Below, piece by piece: positions 1 to 11,737 of a stretch of DNA of 64,000 bases (its first letter is position 1; the number at the start of each line of letters is the position of its first letter). The position numbers and the translations under genes were made by a program. Below the pieces are notes generated by a model. It searched no databases and was not told the origin of the DNA. It worked only from the letters and a program-made list of their open reading frames with translations. Source of the DNA: Synechococcus sp. CCY 9618 (GTDB lineage Bacteria; Cyanobacteriota; Cyanobacteriia; PCC-6307; Cyanobiaceae); contig NZ_JAFKRG010000019.1 in NCBI RefSeq assembly GCF_019038415.1, positions 62,001-126,000 on the forward strand, in the 5' to 3' direction.

Positions 1-314
1 TGTTCGCCCTGCCTTCGCGCTACGAGGGGTTTCCCAACGTGCTGCTCGAGGCGATGGCCGCCGGCTGTGCCTGTGTGGCGTCCGACTGCCCCACCGGGCC
101 GGCTGAACTCATCCGTCCCGGCGTCGACGGGGTGCTGCTCGGTGTGGATGCCGATGCGCAGGACTGGGCCGATGCAATGGTCCGGCTGCTCAGGGACCCT
201 GACGAGCGCCGGCGCCTCGGCAGCAGGGCCAGGGAGGTGCGGCGGCGTTTCGATGCGTCAGCATTGCGGCTCCGTTTTCTGGGCCGGATGGAGGAACTGC
301 TTGCCGATGGATGA
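1..314 (+). CDS. GT4 glycosyltransferase, C-terminal fragment (cut by window edge)
   Basis: This is the last part of a retaining GT-B fold glycosyltransferase; its start lies outside the window. The reading frame is open from base 3 and ends at TGA 312-314. The visible piece begins with the donor-binding signature of GT4 enzymes, in which two glutamates are separated by seven residues (EGFPNVLLE), followed by the typical AAGCACVASD and GPAELI stretches that position the nucleotide-sugar. The next GT4 gene overlaps its end by 8 bases, so the two are probably translated from one message. Substrate cannot be told from this fragment. Confidence 0.85.
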   Translation, partial: FALPSRYEGFPNVLLEAMAAGCACVASDCPTGPAELIRPGVDGVLLGVDADAQDWADAMVRLLRDPDERRRLGSRAREVRRRFDASALRLRFLGRMEELLADG

Positions 315-1584
315 CCTCTGGGTGGTGTTGCCCCACCTCGGTGCCGGCGGCGCCCAGAAGGTGGCTCTGCTGGCGGCCGACCACTTCGCGTCCCAGGGCT
401 ACAGGGTGCGGGTGCTGACGCTGACGCACGGCCACCCCGTCGCCCATCGGCTGCCCCCCGGAGTGGAGCATATGGACATCGGTCCGGATCTGCTCCACCC
501 GTGGCTCGGCGACTACTGGAACCGTTCGCTGCCGGCCCGTGGCCGCCGCTTCTGCATTGCCCAGCTGATCAAGCTCCGCCGCTGGGTGATCAAGGGGCTT
601 CTCTGGCTGCTCTGGCCATGGATCGAGCGCCGCGCCTGGCCTGGGGAGACGGGGCTGCCGCTGCGGCTCCTCCACGCCGGCATGGCCAGGATCGGAGGCC
701 ACAAGCTCCTGCGCCTGAGGGAGCTGTTCGTCCAGGAGCGGCCGCGCCGCGTGCTGGCGCTGCTCACCCGCACGAACATCCTCTGCTGCAACGCCGCCTG
801 GGACCTGCCGATTCACCTGGTGGTGTCCGAGCGCAATGATCCGAGCCGCCAGAAGCTCGAGGGCCTCTGGGCGCGGCTGCGGCTCGTTCACTACCGCCGT
901 GCCGACGTGGTGACCGCCAACACCGAGGGGGTGCTGCGGGCGCTGCAGGCGATGGGGCACTGGCGGCGCCTCGAACTCCTGCCCAATCCACTGCCGGCGG
1001 GTGTCGGTCGGGGCGGGGCGATCGAGGCGGTGCCGCAACAGCGCGAGCTTCTGGCGGTGGCCCGCCTCGTGCACCAGAAGGGGCTGGATCTGCTGATCCG
1101 CGCCCTGGCCAGCCTGGGGGGGGATTCGACCTGCGCTGACTGGCGGCTGGTGCTGGTGGGGGATGGGCCGGAGCGGGCCGCCCTGGCGGCCCTGGCCGCA
1201 CGGGAGGGCGTGGCCGATCGGGTGCTGTTCGAGGGATTCAAGAGCGATCCGGTCCGGTACATGGCCCGGGCTTCCGTGTTCGTGCTGCCCTCCCGCTTCG
1301 AGGGGATGCCCAACGCCCTGCTGGAGGCGATGGCATCGGGACTGGCTGTGGTGGTGAGCGATGCCTCGCCGGGCCCGCTGGAGATGGTGGACCCTGGCGT
1401 CAACGGGCTGGTGGTGCCCAGCGAGGATGTGGAGGCCCTCGCCGATGCCCTGGGCCGGCTGATGGCGGATCAGGCGCTGCGTGAGCGGCTCGGGGCGGCG
1501 GCCCGGCAGCGCCTGCGGTCCCTCGACTGGGACGTGGTCGAACCCCACTGGCGCTCGGTGCTGGCGTTGCCGGCGCTGCCATGA
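307..1584 (+). CDS. GT4 family glycosyltransferase
   Basis: A 425-residue GT-B glycosyltransferase that would transfer a sugar from a nucleotide donor during surface polysaccharide synthesis. The open frame extends upstream into the preceding gene, but the ATG at 307 is chosen because the protein then starts directly with the first Rossmann strand (LWVVLPHLGAGGAQK, residues 3-17), and the 8-base overlap with the preceding gene fits translational coupling. Further marks are the ERNDPSRQK acceptor-side loop near residue 176, VARLVHQKGLDLL near 250 at the start of the donor domain, and EGMPNALLE near 335 (E-x7-E). Glycine-rich GGAQ at the N-terminus recalls enzymes transferring N-acetylhexosamines, but the exact sugar is unknown. 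It overlaps the following gene by 4 bases (ATGA). Confidence 0.9.
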   Translation: MDDLWVVLPHLGAGGAQKVALLAADHFASQGYRVRVLTLTHGHPVAHRLPPGVEHMDIGPDLLHPWLGDYWNRSLPARGRRFCIAQLIKLRRWVIKGLLWLLWPWIERRAWPGETGLPLRLLHAGMARIGGHKLLRLRELFVQERPRRVLALLTRTNILCCNAAWDLPIHLVVSERNDPSRQKLEGLWARLRLVHYRRADVVTANTEGVLRALQAMGHWRRLELLPNPLPAGVGRGGAIEAVPQQRELLAVARLVHQKGLDLLIRALASLGGDSTCADWRLVLVGDGPERAALAALAAREGVADRVLFEGFKSDPVRYMARASVFVLPSRFEGMPNALLEAMASGLAVVVSDASPGPLEMVDPGVNGLVVPSEDVEALADALGRLMADQALRERLGAAARQRLRSLDWDVVEPHWRSVLALPALP

Positions 1585-2771
1585 CGGCCTCCGGCGGTGG
1601 AGCTGCCGGCCACCTGCGGCTGCTAGTGCTGGCACCCAGCCGGCGGGCCGCCACCGAGACCTTCGTGCGTGCCAACCTGCAGCGCCTTCCCTTCGACACG
1701 ATCGCCTGCTTCGGAGACGAGCGCCCCTGGCGGCAGCCGCTGCGGCTGGCCTACGGCCTCGCCATCCTCCTGAGCAAGGCCCTCACCCGCCTCGGCCTGC
1801 TGCGCCTGGCGACGCTGCCCGGCTCGCTGGTGGCCTGGCTGCTGATCCGCCGTCACCGCCCCGATGTGGTGATGGTGGAGTTCGGCTTCCATGCCGTGCG
1901 GGTGATGGAGGCCGCCGCCTGGAGCGGGGTGCCGCTGGTGGTGCACTTCCGTGGCTCGGATGCCTCCGCCGACCGCCGGGTCAGGGTGCTGAGGGAGCGC
2001 TACCGGCGCCTGATGCGCCTCATCTCAGGGGTGATCGTCAAGAGCGAGCCGATGCGCCGCGTGCTGCTTGACCTCGGGGCGCCGGTGGATCGGCTGATCG
2101 TGAGTCCCTCGGGGGCGGATGAGCGGCTCTTCCACGGAGCCCAGCCCGCCGAGGCCCCCCCGCTGTTCGTGGCGGTCGGGCGGTTCGTGGCGAAGAAGGG
2201 GCCGCTGCACACGATCCGGGCCTTTGCCCGGATGCGGAGCGATCTTCCCGGGGCCCTTGCGGCCGGTTGCCGTCTGGTGATGGTGGGCGACGGCCCCCTG
2301 GTCGGCGAGGCCCGCCATCTCGTGGATGCTCTCGATCTCCAGGATGCGGTCACCCTGGCCGGCACCCGTTCCCAGCAGGAGGTGGCGGAGCTGATGCGTC
2401 AGGCACGGGCCTTCCTGCAGCACTCGCTTGTGGCGCCCGATGGCGACAGCGAAGGCAGTCCCGTGGCGGTGATGGAGGCGCAGCTGAGTGGTTTGCCCGT
2501 GGTGGCCACCCTGCACGGCGGCATTCCCGAGGTGGTGGTGGAGGGGGGCACCGGCTTCCTGGTGGAGGAGGGGAACATCAAAGCCATGGCCGCGGCGATC
2601 GGTCGGTTGGCGGTGGACCAGGCTCTGGCCGGGCGGATGGGGGCCGCGGCACGGGATCGCATCACCGCCAGCTTCACGGTGCGCCATCACCTGGAGCAGG
2701 TGGCAGGGCTGCTGGAGAGGGTGGCGAAGGATCGTTCGGCCCTTCGACGGCTGCCGAAGGAAGGGAGCTGA
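1581..2771 (+). CDS. GT4 family glycosyltransferase
   Basis: A 396-residue GT-B glycosyltransferase, third in a row with coupled starts (ATGA junction at 1581-1584). The donor half is clear: VGRFVAKKGPLHTIRAF near residue 195, VGDGPL near 235, then EGSPVAVMEA near 295 followed by GLPVVATLHGGIPEVV. The last two phrases resemble the WcaL/AmsK group of exopolysaccharide glycosyltransferases; that assignment is from memory of the family and not proven. The final 98 bases are also read on the other strand as the C-terminal coding end of the O-antigen ligase-like gene. Confidence 0.9.
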   Translation: MTASGGGAAGHLRLLVLAPSRRAATETFVRANLQRLPFDTIACFGDERPWRQPLRLAYGLAILLSKALTRLGLLRLATLPGSLVAWLLIRRHRPDVVMVEFGFHAVRVMEAAAWSGVPLVVHFRGSDASADRRVRVLRERYRRLMRLISGVIVKSEPMRRVLLDLGAPVDRLIVSPSGADERLFHGAQPAEAPPLFVAVGRFVAKKGPLHTIRAFARMRSDLPGALAAGCRLVMVGDGPLVGEARHLVDALDLQDAVTLAGTRSQQEVAELMRQARAFLQHSLVAPDGDSEGSPVAVMEAQLSGLPVVATLHGGIPEVVVEGGTGFLVEEGNIKAMAAAIGRLAVDQALAGRMGAAARDRITASFTVRHHLEQVAGLLERVAKDRSALRRLPKEGS

Positions 2772-4005
2772 GCGCTGTGGCGGCGAGCAGGCCGATCAGC
2801 ACCTGGTTCACATGACTGGCGATATGGATCGTCGTGGCGATCGCATTCAGTCCGAGGGCCAGATTGATCCCCAGACTGGCCTCCGCCCATGTTGTGCCTC
2901 TGGGGCCCAGGGGCAGGATTCCACGCACGCCAGCGAACTGCTTTCGGAGGCCCAGCAGCACCATGGCCACCAGAATCAGCAGGGCAATGATCCCGAGAAT
3001 GCCATGCTGGCCGCCGATATGGGCCAGGGTGTTGTGGGCATGGCCGATGGTTCCCAGCTCGCCTCGGTAATCCGGAATGTGGCGGCAGATCTGATTGGGC
3101 TTGTCGCTGCCGTAACCGATCCCGAAGATGAAGCGGTCCTTGTTGGAGAACATGATCCCAAGCCAGCAGCGTGTCGCCGCCAACCGGTTGAAGTCGGAAA
3201 TGCGGTTCCTGGCTGCCTCGGGGGACAGCAGGAACCACCACAATCCAGATAGAAAGGGGATGGTGGCCACGAGGAGACCGACCTGCAGTTGCAGCTTCCG
3301 CGATCTCCCCTTCAGCCGCAGCGCCGCCCACGCCAGTGCGGCTGAAAGCGGTGGTGCCACCAGGGCTGTGCGCGACGCGCTGCCTGCACAGAGGATAACG
3401 CCGCAGATCACTCCGGTCAGACCCAGACTCCGTGCCAGCAGGGAGCGGCTGAGGAGCAGGAAGTACCAGGAGCTGATGGTGAGCATCATCACCAGGGTGG
3501 CGAAGCGGCTGATACCGCCATCCCCCCGCATGGTGCTGAGGTAGATCGTTGCGATCGAATCCAGGCTGAAGGGATATCCAGAGGCGGACGCTTCCTGGAT
3601 GAAGAGGACCACCAGGGGAATGGTGGAGAGGGCCAGCCAGCCCATGGTGGCTCGCCATGTCTTCGGAACGAGCAGAGTTCCGATCACGAAGCCCAGCGCG
3701 ATCAGCAGGAACTGGGTGGGCCCCTGCACATCGTCGCGGAGCGCGATCGGCCTTGCGTTCACCAGCAGCAGCCCCAGGAACAGGGCCACGTGGGGAAGCA
3801 CGGGCCCCCTGCGACCACCGTTGGCATATCGCTCGATCAGGGGAACCAGCAGGCGCCAGGCCATCCAGATGACAAGCAGGGCCAGCCCCGTCTCCCGCGT
3901 CTTTTTATAGACGTGCAGAGCGAAGATGATCGGAAGCAGCCCGTCGACAGGTTGCACCCGTGCCATCCAGGCGTGGATTCTTTGAAAACGAAGGGGAGAG
4001 TTCAT
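2674..4005 (-). CDS. O-antigen ligase-like polytopic membrane protein
   Basis: A 443-residue protein with about ten hydrophobic segments spread through most of its length and a large polar loop around residues 255-325, the arrangement of the Wzy_C/WaaL family, which joins or polymerises lipid-linked glycans at the periplasmic face. The region of residues 290-330 holds the conserved RNxxxF-like and GxGYGSD features expected before the last membrane segments. The C-terminal 40 residues are proline-rich and of low complexity; they are encoded in the 98 bases shared with the convergent GT4 gene. Ligase and polymerase (Wzy) members cannot be told apart by eye. Its neighbours are glycosyltransferases on both sides. 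Confidence 0.75.
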   Translation of the reverse strand: MNSPLRFQRIHAWMARVQPVDGLLPIIFALHVYKKTRETGLALLVIWMAWRLLVPLIERYANGGRRGPVLPHVALFLGLLLVNARPIALRDDVQGPTQFLLIALGFVIGTLLVPKTWRATMGWLALSTIPLVVLFIQEASASGYPFSLDSIATIYLSTMRGDGGISRFATLVMMLTISSWYFLLLSRSLLARSLGLTGVICGVILCAGSASRTALVAPPLSAALAWAALRLKGRSRKLQLQVGLLVATIPFLSGLWWFLLSPEAARNRISDFNRLAATRCWLGIMFSNKDRFIFGIGYGSDKPNQICRHIPDYRGELGTIGHAHNTLAHIGGQHGILGIIALLILVAMVLLGLRKQFAGVRGILPLGPRGTTWAEASLGINLALGLNAIATTIHIASHVNQVLIGLLAATALSSLPSAAVEGPNDPSPPSPAALPPAPGDGAP

Positions 4006-4071
4006 GCCCGGCTTGGCACGGTTAGCAGCGTGGGAACGATCGGCAGGGAGACTTATGTCTAGGAAAGGCGT

Positions 4072-4950
4072 TCAGGCAGTACTGCGTTTGTCGATCATAT
4101 CCGCGAGCATGGCGAAGATGAAAGTGTTGAGGCTTGACATTGCGAGAAGGATTGTCTTGTCCGTGAGGTTCCCAAGAACCAGCACGTCATAGAGTGCACT
4201 GAACACGAATAAAATGACGAGTAGAATCACGATCGGAGTCAGTAGCCTCATGGGTGCAAAATACATGCCAGTGCGACCAATTAACTGCACGAAGCGAAGT
4301 GTATCGCGAATTGGTCGGATATGGCTCTTGCCGATTCTATGGGTATAGCTGATTGGCACAAACAATACGTCATGCCGGTTGCGCATCAGACAGATCGTGA
4401 TCGTTGTAGTGAAGCTGAAGCCGTCGGGCAGAAGCTTCAGGAATTTCAGGGCGACGTCGCGGCGGAAGACGCGCAGGCCCGAGTTCATATCGGGAACATT
4501 GCCTCCGCAAAGAAAGGAGACCCAGGGGATGAGGATCATCTTCGGGATCGAACGAAGCTTCGAGTAGGTCGCGTCTTCGCCGATGCGTGCTCCCACCACC
4601 ATGTCGTGCTCTCTGGCCAGTCTGAGAAGCTCAGGAATCCGGTGGTTCGGGTAGGTGCCGTCGGCGTCGGTGATGCAGATGTATTCGGCATGAGAGCGCC
4701 TGATCCCGCTCTTCAAGGCCGCTCCGTAGCCGAGATTGCGGCGATGGTGGACGACCCGCAGGGGCTGACCGGAGTGAGCATGGGCGAGTTCCTCGAGAAC
4801 CCGATCCGAACCATCCGATGATCCATCATTGACCACGATGACTTCCACATCCTCAGACCCTTCCTGCACCAGCTGGTTCAGGATCTCCTCTACCGTGCTC
4901 ACCAAAGCGGCCCTTTCGTTGTAACAGGGTATGACAATGCTGGCCAGCAT
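4072..4950 (-). CDS. GT2 glycosyltransferase, polyprenyl-phosphate sugar transferase type
   Basis: A 292-residue inverting GT2 enzyme resembling dolichyl/undecaprenyl-phosphate hexosyltransferases. The N-terminus SIVIPCYNE, the VNDGSSDGS loop near residue 40, the NLGYGAALKSG stretch near 72 and the catalytic metal site TDADGTYP near 95 are all present, followed by DMNSGLRVFRR near 155. Two hydrophobic segments near residues 235-285 would anchor it to the membrane. Such enzymes load a lipid carrier with a sugar that PMT/ArnT-like integral membrane transferases then use, and a PMT-like gene starts divergently 232 bases away, which makes a functional pair likely. Confidence 0.88.
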   Translation of the reverse strand: MLASIVIPCYNERAALVSTVEEILNQLVQEGSEDVEVIVVNDGSSDGSDRVLEELAHAHSGQPLRVVHHRRNLGYGAALKSGIRRSHAEYICITDADGTYPNHRIPELLRLAREHDMVVGARIGEDATYSKLRSIPKMILIPWVSFLCGGNVPDMNSGLRVFRRDVALKFLKLLPDGFSFTTTITICLMRNRHDVLFVPISYTHRIGKSHIRPIRDTLRFVQLIGRTGMYFAPMRLLTPIVILLVILFVFSALYDVLVLGNLTDKTILLAMSSLNTFIFAMLADMIDKRSTA

Positions 4951-5182
4951 GGCAGGAGGGCTCTCCCTGGAATCACTTCAACATAAGCATGGGGGGATTG
5001 GCTCTGGCCGAATAGTGAAGTTTCTTTTTTTCTCTCTCAGCCCTGAGCTCTCCAGATCCGTTACTGATTCATTCATTGTCTGCTGGAGAGATGCCGCCTG
5101 CATGCTCCTGCCAGGCAGACAACCCCTCATTGTAGATTGAAATTGTTCGGGGTTTGTAGTGGGGATCCTGGGAATCTACGCC

Positions 5183-6667
5183 ATGTCTGCTCGACTGCGT
5201 CTGTCTCTGCCAAAGCCAGTCACGATCCTCTCGTTCCTCGTGCTGGCCCTGAGTGCCGCCCTCGTTTGGCAGGGCTGGTCCGCTCTGCAGGTGGATTCGA
5301 TCGGCGACGATGCCGGCCAGAATCTTCGCAGTGCCATGAACCTGTGGCAGCACGGCATTTATGGAGAGTCTGCCGACGCAGTCCGGGCTGGCTACCGCCG
5401 GGAGCCATTCCCCAACTGGATCCTGGCGGCCCATCTGAAGTGGCTGGCGGGGGTGCCGGCGGGCATCCGCTTCCAAGAGCTCGTTGCCGACCCGCAGCTG
5501 TTGAAGAGGTCGATGGCGGTGAACCTCTTCTATCTGATCGGACTGTTTCTTGCCCTTTGGGGATTGTGCATCCGGCTGATCAGCCCTCGGTGGGTGGCTC
5601 ATCTGGTCGCGATGGTTGTCATCTATTTCAGTTACAATGCCTTTGCCGTAGATGAACTGGGCTCGCTGAATACCGAATTGCCGGCGGCGTTCCTGATCGT
5701 TCTCACAAGCCTTGGGCTTCTGCTCCTTCGCCAGAAGTGCAGGATTCGTTGGGCAATTCTGGCGGGCTTGATTTTTGGATGTCTTGTTCTGACGAAGGCT
5801 TCCGGTGCCTATTTTGCGGTGTTTCTGCTTCCAGCACTACCATTATTTCTGAATCGCTGCAGAGGCAGATCTGTGGCCCTCGGCTTGTGCGTGGCTCTCG
5901 GTTTCGCTTTGGCTGTCCTCCCATGGATGGGCCGCAATCTTGTCGAGTTCGGCAAGCCTGCCATCGCCAAGGGAGGAGGTGTCGTCTTGCTCATTCGGTC
6001 AGTTTACGACGAAATGACACCCCATGAATATGCTGGCTCCTTTTACTCCTTTGCTCCTAAGCCGTTGCGCAAGGCTATCTTTGAGCCCTATCTTGGTTTT
6101 TCGCAAACGCAATTAAAATGCGGAGGTTCCCTCGAGCGCCTTCAACGGGATCTTTCCTGCGATGAAGAAGCCATGGCTGAAGGTCGATTCGACAACCTCA
6201 GGAGTTTCTATCAAGTTGGTAAACGCGGTCTGCCGCGGATGCTCCATCAGGAGGTTGCCCGTAAGAATATCGACAGCTCCAGCGAGGACTTTCTCGAGGC
6301 GGCTGCGCTGCGCCGGATTCAGTCGATGCCTCTGAAGCATGTGCTGGTGAGTGTCCCTCTGTCCTGGCGTGGGATGTGGTCGTTCGACAATCGGAGAACC
6401 TGGTTCGGTGTTTTGATCAACGGGCTTGCCATGTTCAGTCTTCTGGCCATGCCTTTTCTCGGTATCTTTATGCGAAAGTTCGACTGGGTGTTGATATCTA
6501 TCGTGGGGGTGGGTTATTTCTTGTTTTATGGGCTTTTCACGCACTTCATCACCCGCTATTCTGAGCCCCTCATCCCTCTTTCGCTGGTCTGTCTGAGTGT
6601 ACTGTTGCTGGCGATTCTTCGCAGGCTTGGCGTGTACTTTTTTGACCGTGGCGTGGTTCCCTCGTAG
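5183..6667 (+). CDS. PMT/ArnT-like integral membrane glycosyltransferase (putative)
   Basis: A 494-residue polytopic protein with roughly ten membrane segments. After the first segment comes the acidic pair in IGDDAGQNL near residue 40, which matches the catalytic first periplasmic loop of GT-C enzymes such as PMT and ArnT that use lipid-phosphate sugars. The ATG at 5183 is preferred over an in-frame GTG at 5159 because it gives a short positively charged start before the first segment. The base composition is lower in G+C than in the helicase region downstream. A decayed second copy of this gene follows at once. Family membership is by topology and the DD motif, so the acceptor and sugar are unknown. 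Confidence 0.7.
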   Translation: MSARLRLSLPKPVTILSFLVLALSAALVWQGWSALQVDSIGDDAGQNLRSAMNLWQHGIYGESADAVRAGYRREPFPNWILAAHLKWLAGVPAGIRFQELVADPQLLKRSMAVNLFYLIGLFLALWGLCIRLISPRWVAHLVAMVVIYFSYNAFAVDELGSLNTELPAAFLIVLTSLGLLLLRQKCRIRWAILAGLIFGCLVLTKASGAYFAVFLLPALPLFLNRCRGRSVALGLCVALGFALAVLPWMGRNLVEFGKPAIAKGGGVVLLIRSVYDEMTPHEYAGSFYSFAPKPLRKAIFEPYLGFSQTQLKCGGSLERLQRDLSCDEEAMAEGRFDNLRSFYQVGKRGLPRMLHQEVARKNIDSSSEDFLEAAALRRIQSMPLKHVLVSVPLSWRGMWSFDNRRTWFGVLINGLAMFSLLAMPFLGIFMRKFDWVLISIVGVGYFLFYGLFTHFITRYSEPLIPLSLVCLSVLLLAILRRLGVYFFDRGVVPS

Positions 6668-6706
6668 TGAGTCCTCTTCTCTGCAGTTCTTCTGCTGTTT
6701 TTTCCT

Positions 6707-7828
6707 GGCTGACGCGCCGATGGACGCGCTGCCTTGTCGCTCCTCTTGGCCTTCAGCGTGGGAATTCCGATCGTGGCCCCAACCATGGCGTTAGGTGAGA
6801 TCCACGCGGAAGTGGTTGATGGCGATGCATGAGCGAATCTTCAGGCTGACCTTAATCTCCCTGTGGGGGCGTCTATGGTTTCACTGCCGACTCCCATTTC
6901 TTCAGCTAAAGTAGAGTGCCAATTCCGATCTGGGTTGCTGCGGACCTGTTGTCCTTGTGAGGGTTGTCCTTGAGAGAGTTATCCTTGCGAGGTCAGGCTG
7001 ACTTGCGGATTCCTTCGATCAGTTCGTTCCCAGCCTCTCCTGAATTGTTGCTGCGCTGCTTTTCAATCTGGTTTTTGTCAGCTTCCTTCCTGTTGCTCTC
7101 TGGCTGAGCTGCAGCTTTCTGGTTGGCCTTTCTGGCTTTCGTAGATCATCGCTTCCCTGCTCGCCTTCGGAGCGTCGAAGTCCCTTCATTTCCAACAACT
7201 CGGTAGCTTCAAGGCGGAGGTTCCTTTGGGGTCTTCCTTGGCTTTGTGGTGCCGCTGCTGATCCTCCTGCGGCGCTTCACTTTGCTTCCTCACACCTTGG
7301 CGGCTGGGGGGCCTCCCTTGTCACCTTCACCAACGCATCTGGACAGGACGTTCTCCTGGTGGCCGTGCCGATTCTGCTGGAGCTGCTGTTCAGGGTGGAA
7401 GATCGTCCGCTTCGCGCCGCCGTTGCCCGGGCCGGCTCTTCACTCCTCGGTCTGTGCCTTCTTCTCCTGGCCAGGGCGATCCCCAACTACCCCCTCTTCC
7501 ACGATTTCGCCTTCGCCCGTGATGGCGCCGATAGTCTCATGATGTGCTCCTCCCCCTCTCCCAGCTGCTGGTCTCGACGACTGGAGGAAGGTTCTGTTGA
7601 TGGCCTGGCCATGATCTCCCTGCGGGTTCTTGCGGCTCTTGACTGGTGGTCGCGAGGGCCGGATTGGGTCCTGATTCCCCTGGTGGGGGCGGGCGATTTC
7701 ATCTTCCATGCCTCCCTCACCCGCTGTTCGGCCCCGCTCATCTCCCTTGCCCTGCTCTCGCTCACCCTGCTGACCTTCCTTCATCCACTGCGCCGCCTGC
7801 CAGGGGTGGTGCGCAAGACTGTTGAGCG

Positions 7829-7832
<4 letters not shown>
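6707..7832 (+). pseudogene. Decayed tandem copy of the upstream PMT-like gene
   Basis: The stretch between the PMT-like gene and the helicase has no intact gene, but its translations align piece by piece with the upstream protein. FSVGIPIVAPTMALGEIHAE runs into VDGDA, then TGA at 6830, then ANLQADLNL, matching the copy's first segment and its DDAGQNLRSAMNL loop. Near 7030, ASPELLLR matches ADPQLLKR; from 7045, LFNLVFVSFLPVALWLSC matches LFYLIGLFLALWGLC. Near 7200, QLGSFKAEVP matches ELGSLNTELP; near 7320, LVTFTNASG matches LVLTKASG; and near 7670, DWVLIPLVGAG matches DWVLISIVGVG up to LRRL at the end. At least one in-frame stop, several frame changes and a large internal deletion show loss of function. 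Its terminal TGA overlaps the helicase start. Confidence 0.75.
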
Positions 7833-10225
<2,393 letters not shown>

Positions 10226-11737
10226 ATGACGACCGGACGCCTCGAGGGAAACCGCTGGTGGTTGCTGCTGGCCATCGCGGTGGCGGTCCTCTTCGCGCTG
10301 CGCGCCCTGGCGCTCATTGATGCCACCAGCCTCTGGGGCGATGAGCTGAGCAGTGCCCGCAAGGCATTCCAGCCCTCCCTGGGCTTCCTGCTCGACTACC
10401 TGCGCGAGGACACCCATCCCCCCCTCTACTACCTGCTGCTGTGGGCCTGCGGCCGCATCGGCCCGCAGACCGCAGCAGCGCTGCGGGCGTTCTCGTGGAT
10501 CGCCTACCTGCTGGGGGGGATCACGATCACTGCCCTGGTGGCGCGCATCGCCGTTCCCCTGCCCCTTGCACGCAGGCGGCTGGCGATCGGCAGCGCCGTC
10601 CTGCTGGCCTTCTGCAGCCCCTTCCCTGTCCGCTTTTCGATCGAGGGGAAGGGGTACTCCCTGCTGGTGCTGGGCGTGGCGCTTTCGCTGCTGTGCCGCT
10701 GCCGCTGGCTGGACGGTGGGCGGCGCCTCGGTCTGCTCGCCTATGGCGGCAGCATCGCCGCGGCGTCCCTGACCCACTACTACGGCCTCTTCCACGGCCT
10801 CTGCCTGGCGGGCTGGGACCTCTGGCGGTTCCTCAGGTCCGGTGACCGGCGTCGTCCGCCCCTGGTGGCCACCGCGGTGGTGGGGGTGCTGCCCAGCCTC
10901 GGCTGGATCTGGTACAGCAGGCGATATCTCCTCTCCGGCGGCGAGGCGGGCAGCTGGATCGGCCGCCCGGACTGGGCTCTGGTGGAGGACACCCTGGCCC
11001 GGCTGCTCGGGCCCGCTCCCCTGCTGAAGCTGGCCGTGATCGCCCTCGGCTGCTGGGCCTGGCGGCGCCTGTGCCGCCGCCCCGGCGGCGAGGAGGCGCT
11101 GGCACCGCCGCCGGGCTGGCTCGATGCCGGCGGCGTCCTCCCGGCCGTCCTGCTGGTCGTGGGGGTGGTGGGAGTGTCCTTCTTCAAGCCGCTTGCCTTC
11201 GCCCGCTACTTCGTGGTGGTGCTGCCGGCGCTGGTGGTGGCTGTCTCCGTGGGGCTGGCAGTGCAGCCGGTGCCATTGCCCGGCTGGCCCCGCCGCGCCG
11301 CCGTCGCGGCAGTGGTGCTGACGGTGGTGCTGTTCTGGCATGACGCCTTTCTTACCCTGGACCCCGCCGGCGTCTTCCGCGGCTCCCGCGAGCAGAACGA
11401 CTTCCGCAGCATCGTGCTGCTCACCCGGGAGGAGCCGCTGCGGTTCTCCCCCCGTCCCCACCACTTCCGCACCGCCGAACAGCTGCTGGTGAACCGGGGA
11501 ACGCTGGCGCGGCCCGGCAGTCCCTGGCGGCACAACAGCGAACTGGAGGCGCTGCTGGCGGCAGAGGATCCGCCGGCCCACTTCGTCCTGGCTGCGACCA
11601 GCGGTCCGCGCTCGGTGCAGCGGCGTGTCGCCGCAACGCTCGAGCAGGTGGAAGCGCTGGGCTACCGCTGCCGCCGCCGCCTGCCGGACAGACCCCATAT
11701 CCGCCTGCTCGTGTGCAAGCCGGAGGGGGCCCCCTAG
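10226..11737 (+). CDS. GT39/PMT-like integral membrane glycosyltransferase
   Basis: A 503-residue polytopic protein with about nine to eleven hydrophobic segments. The first loop after the N-terminal membrane helix reads LWGDELSSARK near residue 36 and is followed by REDTHPPLYYLLL near 60; an acidic residue pair in this position followed by HPPLYY is a hallmark of GT-C enzymes of the GT39/GT83 group, which take sugars from lipid-phosphate carriers and act on the outer side of the membrane. Its ATG follows the helicase stop with no gap, and a sulfotransferase gene overlaps its end by 25 bases, suggesting a co-transcribed surface-modification pair. Confidence 0.82.
   Translation: MTTGRLEGNRWWLLLAIAVAVLFALRALALIDATSLWGDELSSARKAFQPSLGFLLDYLREDTHPPLYYLLLWACGRIGPQTAAALRAFSWIAYLLGGITITALVARIAVPLPLARRRLAIGSAVLLAFCSPFPVRFSIEGKGYSLLVLGVALSLLCRCRWLDGGRRLGLLAYGGSIAAASLTHYYGLFHGLCLAGWDLWRFLRSGDRRRPPLVATAVVGVLPSLGWIWYSRRYLLSGGEAGSWIGRPDWALVEDTLARLLGPAPLLKLAVIALGCWAWRRLCRRPGGEEALAPPPGWLDAGGVLPAVLLVVGVVGVSFFKPLAFARYFVVVLPALVVAVSVGLAVQPVPLPGWPRRAAVAAVVLTVVLFWHDAFLTLDPAGVFRGSREQNDFRSIVLLTREEPLRFSPRPHHFRTAEQLLVNRGTLARPGSPWRHNSELEALLAAEDPPAHFVLAATSGPRSVQRRVAATLEQVEALGYRCRRRLPDRPHIRLLVCKPEGAP

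Noticed and set aside
7246-7542. Open frame of 98 codons on the plus strand as a new small protein
   Set aside because: It is a shifted frame of the decayed PMT-like copy; the matching frame is the one giving LVTFTNASG.
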